Origin: Erigeron canadensis | Lineage: Eukaryota > Streptophyta > Magnoliopsida > Asterales > Asteraceae | Reading direction: 5' to 3' | Length of the DNA stretch: 64,000 nt | Assembly (NCBI RefSeq): GCF_010389155.1 | Contig: NC_057768.1 | Coordinates: 13,018,501 to 13,082,500 of the forward strand | Shown here: positions 10,839 through 21,523 of the stretch, one piece after another | Layout: the number at the start of each line of letters is the position of its first letter | Numbering within the stretch: the first letter of the stretch is position 1 | Program-made: the position numbers and the translations under genes | Notes under the pieces: generated by a model | The model's input: the letters and a program-made list of their open reading frames with translations, nothing else | Database searches by the model: none | What the model was told of the DNA's origin: nothing

Positions 10839-11347
10839 ATACCCCCAGGGATCCATTTGGCAGGATCCAGAGAACCCATCATTCGATGGGTTCCCAAAAC
10901 TAACTAATCAATCTGGTGGATGTGCAGGGCGATTGAAAGAAATATATTTGGTATCTTGACAACGCTGCTGGCAGGACAATGACCGGATGTAAGACCCTGC
11001 TGGAGGAGTTCGTAGCTTCAGACGGACCCTCTATTACTTTTGGGAATGATGGTTCTGGAAAGACTGAGTGATATGGTGTCTTGAATAATGGTCAAGTCAA
11101 ATTCAGATGGGTGGCTTATGTCAATGGTTTGAAATATAACCTAATAAGTGTGAGCCAACTGTGTGATGATGGTTACCAGGTGTTGTTTAACATCTCCCAA
11201 GACATCGTATTTAATAAGGATTGGAAGGTAGTATTAATTGCTCCCAAAAAAGGGAATGTGTATGTAATGGGTATGGAAAGCTCTCATACAGAGCAGTGTT
11301 TCTATACCAAGGCTGATGAAGACACAAACTTGATTTTGAGCCAGTAA
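10839..11347 (+). pseudogene. C: aspartic protease and GAG-pre-integrase remnant
   Basis: After a stop at 10836-10838, the next recognisable part is the protease signature around 10955-10990 (LDNAAGRTMTGC; the catalytic Asp precedes Asn, where copia proteases usually have Ser or Thr). GKTEXYG with a TGA near 11068 follows, then the segment VNGLKYNLISVSQLCDDGYQ up to a stop at 11345-11347. Similarity ends before the HHCC zinc finger of integrase. The following sequence is already the region upstream of RT, so the integrase has been deleted at about 11335-11356. Confidence 0.72.
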
Positions 11348-11355
11348 ATCAAGAA

Positions 11356-12424
11356 ATGCCTTTAAATGAAGAATTTCATGATGCAAATCGTGATCTTACA
11401 GATTCTGATGAAGATGTTGAAGTTGTCTGGCAAGATCCCATTCTAGAAAATCAATTGATTTCTTGCACTAATATTGTTGTTCATAACAATCCTGGTCAAT
11501 ACTCTAAATGGACTAAAGCTCACCCAATCAACCAGATTATTGGTGACTCCGGTAGAGGGGTTCAAACCAGAAGTGCCTCCAGTCAACAATGTTTATATGT
11601 CAGCTTCTTATCACTTATTGAACCGAAGAAGATTGACGAGGCAATGAATGACCCAAGCTGGGTGATAGCTACGCAAGAAGAGCTTCACCAGTTCGAATGA
11701 AATAAAGTTTGGAATCTGGTTCCTCCTCCATTTGGCAAGAAAGAACGAATTGGAACCAGATGGGTCTTCAGGAATAAGGTTGATAATGATTGACACGTGA
11801 TAAGGAATAAGGCCAGATTAGTGGTACAAGGGTATGTCCAGACAGACCTTGACTTTGAAGAATCATTTGCACCAGTGGCAAGGATAGAAGCCATCAGAAT
11901 GTTTTTAGCCTTTGCTGCTCATCATAAGTTCAAGGTCTACTAGATGTACGTAAAGAGTGCATTTTTGAATGGAAAATGAGAAGACGAAGTTTACATCAAG
12001 CAACCTCCAGGCTTCATTGATGAAAAGCATCCACATTGGGTATATTGTCTGGACAAGGCACTGTATGGCCTCAGACAAGCCCCTCGAGCCTGGTATGATA
12101 CTCTGACCAAACACTTGTCTGAAAACGGTTTCAAAAGAGGTGCAATTGACAATACCTTATTTATTCTTCGTGAAAGAGGTAATCTTATGTTGGTACAAGT
12201 TTATGTTGATGATATTATTTTTGGCTCTACTGATGAATATCTGTGCAAGAAATTTTCGAAAATCATGTCTTCAAAATTTTAAATGAGTTTATTGGGTGAA
12301 TTAACATTTTTTCTTGGACTCCAAATAAAACAAACCAATGATGGTATTTTTATTAATCAAGAAAAATATGTTAGAGATATTTTAAGAAAATTCGATATGA
12401 ATTCTTCACCTTCTAAATCAAATC
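11356..12424 (+). pseudogene. C: reverse transcriptase (RVT_2) with multiple stops
   Basis: The first 85 codons are the acidic hinge before RT. From about 11630 the RVT_2 domain is readable (EAMNDPSWVIATQEELHQFE, then GTRWVFRNK, LVVQGY, ALYGLRQAPRAWYDTL and the catalytic YVDDIIFGS near 12205-12230). At least five in-frame stops (for example at about 11698, 11791, 11941, 11977 and 12282) make it non-functional. Similarity ends at about 12424 (FDMNSSPSKSNPI), so RNase H is missing and the sequence jumps to the third ORF. RT would copy the element RNA in the particle. Confidence 0.8.
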
Positions 12425-13801
12425 CAATATGATTGACACCCAGTTGCCTCGCCACTTTCCTCAGGATCTTGAAATTATCAAAAAGGAAGTGATGCAATTG
12501 AGGAAAACTGTGAACAATATTGCTCCAGTGTCTGGTAGAACCTTTGATTCTGCTGACAGACATAAGCTAGACCAAGTGTGGAATCATCTTCAGTCTGGAG
12601 ATGCTTCCAAGGGGGAAAGTTCTGGAAAGGAAAGTGCTGGTGATCTTCAAAAGAAGATTGAAGTCTGGAAGAAGGTAAGTGGAAAAGATGTCACTGGTAC
12701 TGATGCAAGTGGACCAGGTTGAAGAAGAGGCTGCTAGTACTGATGCCAGTGAGCCAGTGTTTGAAGAGTTCCCAGACATCCCAACCACAATGAAAAAGAT
12801 CAAGAGAAAGCAAGTGGTGTCTGGTGAACTAACTGGAGAAGCAGAAGAAGAATATGTATCTGCTGATGAGGCAAAGGCAAAAAGACTGGAGCAAGAGTGC
12901 ATCATGATTAAAATTTTCAAGAAAAATATGAAGGATGACTTGATTGCTCACCAGTTAGATATGGCCAGGCATGGGACTCTGGATTCTTATAACGCTGGTA
13001 GGTTGGGCGTTCAAATTGAAGTCTATAAAAAGATGAAGGATGATCTCAGGCTTAAGAAATGTCTGGATGCCTTGGATGATGTTTATATTAGATCCATGTA
13101 TGCTCAAGATGAACAAGTTTATGATTCTAAAATCTATGGTGTAAGCATACTGGATCTCATTGCCCAGAGAAGAGAAGAATTGAAAGATCTCTAGAATCAA
13201 GTAAGGAGTAATGCTACTGCTCTGGAGAATGAATATAGAAAGAAGATCAAAGGTTTACCCAAGGCACCAGCCAGAAAATCAAAAGCTGCCAGAGATGCAT
13301 AACTTAGCACCTTCATTCCCTTGAACACTTCAGAAAGAAAAATTTCAACAAGCTGCTGAGCAAAGTAAGGTGTCCAGGGAAGTGGATGATATGGTAAAAA
13401 GGGCTCAGATAAAAGAAAAGTATGAACATTTGTCACAATTTAGAGCTTATGTCCGACCAATACTGGGTGCTGAGATCCATCTAGCAGAAAATCATGAAAA
13501 CTTCTCAAAGTTCCATGTCAAACTCTTCAGAGAAGGGAACTTTACTGATGAAAGAAAAGATACATCAATCAAGGCATTTGGATGGTCAGAACTTAGAGAG
13601 ATTGGACTTTCCTACAGAGGTAAAGATGTTTCCCACGATGTCAAGTATTTTATGAAGAGGATTGGCAAGGAATGGATGAGGAAGGAACTGATGGAGATGG
13701 AGCTGGGCTTAAGGACTACTCTAACTACTTCATCATCTCCAGGATCAAAGAAGAAGGCCACAGAAGAGCCATCTGGGCATGCTGAAAAGAGAAGGGCCTG
13801 A
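12425..13801 (+). pseudogene. C: third ORF (Sirevirus-type accessory protein), C-terminal half
   Basis: Three overlapping open segments (12429-12722, 12679-13194, 13370-13801) in different frames form a single decayed ORF between RT and the 3' LTR. It is rich in Lys/Glu with predicted coiled coils (for example DLIAHQLDMARHGTLDSYN and VYKKMKDDLRLKKCLDAL). It ends with a Ser/Lys-rich tail (SSPGSKKKATEEPSGHAEKR). It lies where B and X carry their third ORFs. The N-terminal half seems lost with RNase H. I see no signal peptide or membrane segment. The role of these ORFs is unknown, and the label env-like used for some Sirevirus ORFs is not supported here. Confidence 0.6.
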
Positions 13802-14085
13802 ATCTGATATTGTACTTGTATTTTTTTTTTATGTTGATAAAATTGTAACTTTCCACCAGTTGATGTCTATAAATATAAGTTGCAATTCTTAATTTTCACA
13901 AGTACTTATACAGATTAAGTCTACAAATTAAATTGTATAAACTGGGAACACTGATGATCTATAAAGTGGCTCTCCAGTAATTCAAATTAGACTTAGTCAA
14001 ATTTTTCAAGGATTTTTCAAGCACAAACTTGTATAGATAAAAGCTTGAAAATCCTTGCATAATTTCTAAACAAATAAAGGGAATA
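13802..14085 (+). other. C: 3' non-coding region and polypurine tract
   Basis: This is AT-rich sequence between the third ORF stop and the 3' LTR. The purine-rich run AAATAAAGGGAATA directly precedes the LTR at 14086 and is the likely plus-strand primer. Nothing else is recognised. Confidence 0.6.
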
Positions 14086-15039
14086 TGTTAGGTCCAGATT
14101 TATTGGACTCGCTCCAGACGTGACTACTGGAGCCCTCTAAAGATTTGTCCAGAAATTATTTGAAGACCAGTGAACAACTTACTTGTACAGAAATCTGGAT
14201 TCCACCAGATTTCTTCACCGTACTTCACTCCAGTCAAGATCTTTCCACTAAAGAACATTCTCACTGAAGTCGAAGACTGAAGTCTGAAGAAAGAAGTCTG
14301 ACAAATAGCGGAGCTCACTGGAAGACTTACCAGATCTCCTGGCTGGAGTTCTTGACAGTGTTCTAGACCTTACACGTCTGAACACTGATTACGAGGAATT
14401 GACTTTATGTCTTTACATGCCTTTACCCGGACAATCCATTTGTCCTTTGTTAAAAGCCTTACACGCATGTAAAAGTGGTTGGTTAATTAGAAAACAAGTC
14501 ACTATCAAGTGACTTTATTTTTGTACTTTAATCAACGCATTTAAAGAATTAAAGTAATTTTCTTAAATGTATGTAACCATATTTGTACGGCAAAAAGAAT
14601 ATTATATTTACTCTTTTTGCCTATAAATACCAAGTCATTTCCTTCGTCCAAATTACACTTTTGCAATTTGGTGCTTTTGCTTAAATATTCCCGATCTAAA
14701 CAGTTTATTTAGCAATATTAGATCACTTGTAATTCATAGTTTGTTTAGATACTTACTTTGTAATATCTTGTTTCGCAACAACCTTGTATTTTATTTAACA
14801 TCAATAAATAAAATACATTTAAAAATTACATTGTGTCTCACCATTTACTTTACTTGCTTATCTTTATATTGCTTAAGTACGTATTACTTTATATATATAT
14901 TTTTGCATTTATATTTATTGTAATACTAGTCCAATCTAGTGCTTACTTGACTTGTCATTCATACTAGTCCTATCTAGTGCTTACTTGACTCGTTGTATTC
15001 TACACTTGTGGGTTAAACCATAAAGTGAGAGACTTCACA
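14086..15039 (+). repeat. 3' LTR of element C (954 bp)
   Basis: It starts TGTTAGGTCC and ends GACTTCACA. It is collinear with 6007-6983 and with the truncated LTR of A at 60744-61209 (inverted). It has a TATA box at 14622-14629. It lacks about 20-25 bp found in the 5' copy near 6605-6650. Confidence 0.88.
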
Positions 15040-17304
15040 CTTGTCTTTATACTTAACAGGTCTATGCATTGCCTAACCACCATCCTGATATAGCACTTGG
15101 CTCTGCTTGTTGCTCATCAAGATTCACGCCAATTGGTTCTTAAGCAACTTGAGATTCTGGATCTTGGACTTGATTTGTAGTGTCCATTTTATCTAGCTCG
15201 GCTCGAAAGTTGTCAATATTGAATCCTTTGCGCTCTCTATCTTCATCCACAAGTCTTGAAGCTGTAACTGGTACATCAATCTCAGCGATATCCATCCAAC
15301 CTTCATCACCATAGATTACTTCACCTTCTACTCTTACAGTTTAGGTTGTCCTAGAAGATCCTACCATATCTGCTGCAATCTCAGTCAATGACTCTATTGC
15401 CTTGGTCAGATCTTCTCGATTAGCATTTCCCCTATCCCTTGCTGCATCCGGGTCTAGATTTGAATCGTCATCTTTCTTCTTTGAAAGCTCATCACCCTTA
15501 CAACCTACATCCGGTAATAACTGCTTCTCAACCAGAAACTTCTCAACCAACTTATTCAAATCTGATTGCATCACACTATCTAGCATGACATCAGCAGTCT
15601 TTGTCATTTGTTCAGCTACTCTAACTACTCCTTTGTTTGCTCTAGTAGCCGAACTTTCAGCCTTTGTAGCTTCACGACGAACCATGTCAAAGTTGGACAT
15701 GAGAGTGTTAATAAAATCTTGATGACTCTTCTTCTCATCATCAAGAGTTTTCTTTAACATCTCAACTTCCTTTTGCTTTGTCTGCATCTCTTTCTCATGG
15801 TTCCTCTTTTGTCTCTTTAACTCATTAAACAAACCAGTCACTCTAGCCTCTAACACTGTCTCTTCCCTTTCATGTCAGCCATACCAAACACTGGTGGTAA
15901 GATAGGAACTTGACATGTAGTCGCTTCAGCTCTTGGTTTGGGATTAGGCACTGAATCCCTCATTCTATGAGTTGTAGACGGTCTTTCAAGATTAACAGTC
16001 GTCTTTTGAGATCTTCTTGGCATCACTGACTCTACAGGTGCATCAACTAATCTCCTAAACCTCTGTTCAGGAGCCTTGCTTATCACTTCTGGAGTTTCTT
16101 TGGTTCCAACTACTCCACTAGCCGCAGTTTTCTCCTTAACCTTCAACCTTATAACAGTCTTCTTCTTTGAAGCAGGTACCTCTTCAAGATCTGGTACCTC
16201 AACATCCCTAGAAGCTTCTGTTCTCTTTCTCTTCAGACCTGAATCAGATGGATTCTTCCTCGAAGCAACATCAGTAGCACTAGCAACATGATCAACAAAA
16301 TCTTCATGTGCTTCTGCGTCTTTTTCAAGAACCACATCATCTTTCTCAACCCTCACCCTTTCTGCATTTTGAACATGTGGTTGTTCAACCTCAAGCATTG
16401 ATTCATCTGGCATCACCATCTGTAGAGGAACTGGATTAGCAACTGGCTCATGTGGAACTATCTCAGTTCTGACTCTGGCAAACTCCTCAGCAGTAGGTGG
16501 ATTGAAGTTAATATCCACAAGAGCTCCAAATAAGGGTACATCTTGAGCACCAGGATCACCAGGATAACGATTTCTGAACTCATCATATGCCCTTCCCACC
16601 ATGGATGTCAGTTTCAGAACTGTCTCGGTAGCCGGTAGATTAGGAACATGATGATTGATAATCATCATGACGAATCTAGGATATATCATAAACCTCTGCC
16701 CTTGTATAGCAGTCGTTTGCTTCCTCAATTCGTTGAAGAAATACTTAGAAAAGCTATATGGTTTATTGTATACCAGACCAACCATATGAGCTTGAGATTC
16801 TTGATTAAGCGTATCCCATCTGGTTCTTCTGTTACACAAACTAACCAACAATGCGTGCGCTAAGTATCTCCACCTTCCATAGAATCCATGTTTCTTCAAA
16901 GTTCACACATTCGAATCATCAGCAAAACCCATTCTTGTAAATCCTCCTACAATGACCTCTTTACTGAAAGTAGTAGGTCCGTTCTCTCCTCCTTCTTGAT
17001 CAATTGTAACTAGCTTCAATATATCAATAAGATCATGAGCTGAGAACGTGATAGTCTTGCCAGCAACCACTGTCTCAATCATCTCCTGAGTAGCAGTTTT
17101 CCTATGTCTTGTATTATCCTAGAACTCTACTTGGTATGATTCATACAGAACCGGTGAATGAGTCAGAACGTGGTTTATTCTTGATTGCTTCAGGAATCTG
17201 GAAATCTCATGGTAATATTCAGACCCATCTTGATTCTCGTCTAAGTTAATAACGAAGTTATGACCTGTAGTGAATTCTCTTGCCATTTCTTTAATCATTA
17301 ACAA
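15040..17304 (-). pseudogene. B: third ORF (Sirevirus-type accessory protein), N-terminal and central parts
   Basis: The minus-strand frame starts at 17304 or at the second Met a few codons later (MAREFTTGHNFVINLDENQD). It runs through 17119-17304, 15850-16899 and 15341-15856. The globular N-terminal domain (about 270 codons; GRWRYLAHALLVSLCNRR, then FMIYPRFVMMIINHH) is followed by an acidic/Pro region, a basic stretch (KKKTVIRLKVKEK) and a long coiled coil (ELKRQKRNHEKEMQTKQKEV). Stops replace Trp codons near 17118 and 16905, and a frameshift lies near 15852. Element C interrupts the frame at 15039; the C-terminus is at 5249-6006. Function unknown. Confidence 0.72.
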
Positions 17305-18800
17305 ATCGTTAATTACCTAAATCGACATAAAAGTTCACACGCATAATATACACAACTAGAATTATCTCAGTAATCTAGTCAAACACATATAAATTATCCC
17401 TGTAATTTATACTAAATACAATTAACATAAATTATCTTTGTAATTCTTGTTAATATCATTAACTATAATTATCTCTGTAATTAAGTTAACCAATTATAAA
17501 TTATCTCGGTAATTTACAATCAAAACATATAAATAAATTATCTCGGTAATTTAGAGTTACAATTCATTAACTCATTTTCAAATTTTTATTACGATAAACT
17601 TTTGAAAATCTGTTAACATAACTTAAATTAACCCTATAATTAAGTTAAAATTAAAAATTAACTCATTTTCAAATATTTTATTAAAAATAAAACTTTTGAA
17701 AATCTGTTAATTCCAAAATACAAGGTCGTATCCCTGTCCGGGTCGTATTTTAAGGTCAAAATACAGTCAACCAAACTTTAAAATACGAGGTCGTATTTTC
17801 CAATTTGGCATCGTATTTATTCAGGTCGTAAATCGGCATCGTATTCTGGAAGTCAACAAAAGTCAAAATCAATTGACAATGCGAGGTCGTATTTCCAGGC
17901 TAGCAAACCCCTAAATACGAGGTCGTCGCACTGTTCATCTTCCCCAACTCGAATTCACGATTTACCCAACCAAAACTTGGAAAAATTGTATCTAAACATT
18001 CGTATTCTAGTAATAGACATACCTAACCCTTAGTTTTACCCAGAAAATATCAAAATCGAAGAACTTACGAAAAACTTGTTCGATAATTTCGAACCCTATT
18101 TTCTTGATTTTCTTGTTACATGGTGACTATTGGACGATTAGATTATATACCTAGATTCAGTATTTCACGATGATGATGAATATATCAACGAAAAACACTC
18201 GATCTAACTGTATCTATCAAATCACCAACGGGGTAGCAAAGTGGATTTTTTGGGGTCGTAAAACTCTAAAATTGATATTAAATTTGTGAGGTCGTGATTA
18301 GGGTTATTTGGTTTATATACCCACTTGACCCGAATGGGTCTGGGTCAATCCAGCCCACCAATTACGAGGTCGTAATCAAACTTAGCCCAATAGACCAATT
18401 ACGAGGTCACATTCTGCTATCTTCGATTACGAGGTCATAATCTCACCTCCTGCACATTTTAAACTTCAATTTTCGTCAATGTTTCTGAATAATTGATCAA
18501 CGTTTACTACGAACTTTCTAGAAATATGAAAAATTAAAATGACCAAACCCTGTAGCCATCGAATATTCATCTTTTCCCTGATCTTCGTCTTAAACCTGAA
18601 AAGTTAATAAACTTACACAAAAATTCTTTAACTTTTCCACGATCAATCTTACTTAAACAATCTCAAAACGAGCTTTCCCTTACTGTACCATTTGCAAATA
18701 ATCTACCACTTGTAAAATTGACAAACGTATTCATACAATTTCACAATATATTCATAGTTATAAAATTGATTCTTCATTCTTACACTCCCCCTCAATTTTA
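17305..18800. other. B: third-ORF leader and spacer with two kinds of iterated motif
   Basis: No coding sequence is visible. From 17355 to 17565 the phrase AATTATCTCGGTAATTT recurs about six times with variations. From 17570 to 17710 a phrase reading TTAACTCATTTTCAAAT...CTTTTGAAAATCTGTTAA occurs twice. From 17720 to 18440 the motif GAGGTCGTA and close variants recur about 13 times. In B's orientation this stretch lies just upstream of the third ORF, so it may hold its promoter or leader (inference). Confidence 0.6.
17715..18440. repeat. B: cluster of GAGGTCGTA motifs upstream of the third ORF
   Basis: About 13 copies of the core GGTCGTA or its variants are scattered over 0.7 kb, many within the near-palindrome TACGAGGTCGTA. 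The same motif recurs in both LTRs of B and in its 5' leader at 59390-59570, and I did not see it clustered in the other elements. Confidence 0.8.
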
Positions 18801-20225
18801 TGACTAGGAGTATAACTATGATCAGTCAACATAACTACCATCATTCTTATGTGCTCCCCCTCAATTTATGACTGGGATACATAACTATGATGTTGTTTTG
18901 AATAGCTAATCATTCTTATGTACTCCCCCTCAATACATAGCTATGATTAATTATCAGAGCAATAGAAATTCTTATGATATAAAATCCCTTATATCATACA
19001 AATTTCATATTATCAGAGCAAAATATACATTATGAAATATAGAAATTCTTATAACATATCTTTACATTATATAAATTTCATACACTTTAACATATTGATT
19101 ATAACTTCATATTCTTATGAAAATAATTTCATAACTATATGACCTAAATAATCAATAGTTATACATGAGTATATGTTTCTATATATAATGTTTCAAAATA
19201 TCTTTGAACACTTTTCATATTCAAACATAATACTCATGTCTAAAGTATAATTTACCTTTCACATTCATATATTCGTTTCTATTTCTAAGGTTTATACCTA
19301 TAAAAACCTTTCAAATTTAAACGAAATATCTATTTTTAAGGTATATATAACATCAACCTTTCACATTTAAACATTAAACTTTATGTTTCTATGTCTAAGG
19401 CATATAATAATGTAAATCCTTTCATATTCACTTAATGTGTTTATAACATGAACATTAAGTCTATTTCTAAGGATTTAACATAACCTCTACATTCACATTA
19501 TGTATATGTCAAAGGTTTATCTAACCTTCTACACTTACATTATGTCAATATCTAAGGATTTTATTATAACCTTTTATATTCACAGTAAGTCTATGTCTAA
19601 GATTTTAATTAATCTTCTACATTCACAAACTATCTATATCTAAGGATAGTATATAACAACTTGTGAAATTCTATTATGTCTATGTATAAGACATAATAGT
19701 CTTCTACATTCACATAATGTCAAAGTTCACATAACCTTTCACATTTACTTAATATCGATGTTAAGGTCTTCCTTAACCTTCTACATTCATACTAAGTCTA
19801 TGTCTATGGATTTCCATAAGAGTTATGTTTGAATATACATAGTTGATAATCTTTCAAATTTAAATCAAGATTTCTATATCTAAGATCTTCAACTAACAAT
19901 ATTATAAACATTACTATAATCATCTTGTTAATAACTGTATCATAGCAAGTCTGGCATTAATCTTGTCAGAGCAACGATCCCTTTAATAACCTGATGATCT
20001 TATCTTTGCTTATCGATCTTCAGTCTTTTGCTCAAAATTCCTTCCTTTGGATTGAATTCTCTGCAAATACACTGAATAATAAAAAAAATTCGAAACAAAT
20101 TAATTGCCATACCCGAAACTTGATATCCTGAAACTTCAGATTTAAACAGCAAACTTCAAACTTTCTGTATCGTCATAACGATCAACTAATCCACCAAAGC
20201 TTGTTGTAGTCCTCCCCCTCAACGA
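18780..20225 (-). repeat. B: spacer with four extra polypurine tracts and a degenerate tandem array
   Basis: On the minus strand, TTGAGGGGGAG-type tracts occur near 18786, 18851, 18924 and 20214. They resemble the functional tract at 5220-5230. Between about 19230 and 19860 a loose tandem array of 50-60 bp units carries the phrases CTATGTCTAAGG and CCTTTCACATTCA or CCTTCTACATTCA (ten or more copies). Multiple polypurine tracts in non-coding DNA are known from Sirevirus elements. Confidence 0.7.
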
Positions 20226-21523
20226 TAAATCCCTCCGTATTAAAGCATATTCCGAGTCTCTGCTCGCCTTGCATAACCGGCATGTGATAAAGGAGTTGAA
20301 TTTCCAACAATCAATCCTGTATTAGTTGACGATCATGAAAACCAGAAACTTTGAGATTTGAAGCTCAAACTTCAGGAACATGGAACTTCTTGTTTCACAG
20401 CAATTCTTTGTCTCTAAAACAAAAATATTATGCTTCTTTGTGCTAATACCTGCACAATCAAGCTGAAAAATACCATACAGAGATAAAAATACAAATGTTC
20501 TTCTTTATTATTTCATTTTCTTCTCCAGATTTTGTTCTTCTTTTACTATTATAAGTCATAAGTCCCACATGACCTTATCTTAGTCTAAGAACTACAAAAT
20601 AATTATAAAGTATCGAACCTTAAGAACTCTGTCTTATTGTTCCATTGATACTTACCAAAGCTTTAGAATCTTAAGAGCACTGTCTTATTATTATAAGGTA
20701 ATAATGAATAACCTACCCTGAGGTCTTTCATTTAAATCTATGGATAACCTACCCTGAGGTCTTCCAATTATAACTATGAATAACCTAATCTGAGGTCTTT
20801 TACTTATATCTAAGGATAACCTACCCTGAGGTCTTCCTTTAAATCTATGGATAACCTATCCTGAGGTCTTCCTTGCAAATCTATATTGATTTTGTTTCTA
20901 GTCACTTGATTTTAACCCAGTAAAATCCCATAACTAAACTTAATCACTTATACTTTTGCAGTGTAAAACGAATACCATATGTATACTTCTATGATTGCCT
21001 CATCATACTAGTATTTATCTTTGTAAAACTATGTAACAATTATAAATACCACTATGATTGCCTCATCATACTAGTATTTATCTTTGTTAAAAGTAATATG
21101 ACCTATACATCCCTGTGTATTCGTTGTTTCTTGCTTCCATGCTGAGATCTTGCTTGACAACCTACAAAATTAAAAACATATGTTCGCTGTCTTGCACATC
21201 TCAATAAACAATCATCATATCTTCTCAAAGTAATAACATACAATCTGAAGAAATGAATAATTCAGCAAGATAAAATACATGAATCTGCTTAACAATCTAT
21301 TATAAACCTAAGTCTCATTAAGGTCTATAATTCACAGTCAAGCACTTTCGATTCTAAACACAATCATTTGAAATTTCAGTTTCAAATCCTTTTGATTTAA
21401 CAAACATCTTTTTAAGAATAATTCTCAAACTATGATTCATCTCCCCATTCATTCTCCCGGGGAATCTTTCTTCTAAAGATCAAATCAGTTCTTTTAAAGA
21501 TCAAATTCGAAACTATGAGCAAC
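20226..21523. other. B: spacer, right of the polypurine cluster, up to element F
   Basis: No coding sequence is recognised. It holds a clean tandem array at 20700-20880 (about five units of 46 bp with GATAACCTACCCTGAGGTCT). It also holds a two-unit repeat at about 20985-21085 carrying ATGATTGCCTCATCATACTA. The sequence continues at 35725 after element F. Confidence 0.6.
20700..20880. repeat. Tandem repeat of 46-bp units in the B spacer
   Basis: Five consecutive copies of a unit with the core ATAACCTACCCTGAGGTCTT and an AT-rich remainder. Substitutions such as CTAATCTGAGG and CTATCCTGAGG separate the units, so the array is not recent. Confidence 0.8.

Larger units (their letters stand above)
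6007..15039 (+). mobile_element. Element C: Sirevirus-like copia retrotransposon nested in the third ORF of B
   Basis: C has a 5' LTR at 6007-6983, a 3' LTR at 14086-15039, an iMet-type primer site and a polypurine tract. Gag (with a triplicated N-terminal region), a linker, protease, a decayed RT and a third ORF lie between. Integrase and RNase H are deleted. It is the same family as element A. The flanks (left CAATC, right CTTGT) show no target duplication, and the left LTR begins AG rather than TG. The insertion edge has therefore been altered, or the left base mutated. Confidence 0.88.

Noticed and set aside
15402..16863. Plus-strand frames opposite the third ORF of B
   Set aside because: They are shadows of the minus-strand coding sequence, low in complexity, with no conserved motif.
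15341..17304. Host gene (for example a longin-like or coiled-coil protein)
   Set aside because: It lies between spacer and 3' LTR of B, is interrupted like the rest of B, and has counterparts in C and X. It is an element ORF, whatever name databases may give such copies.
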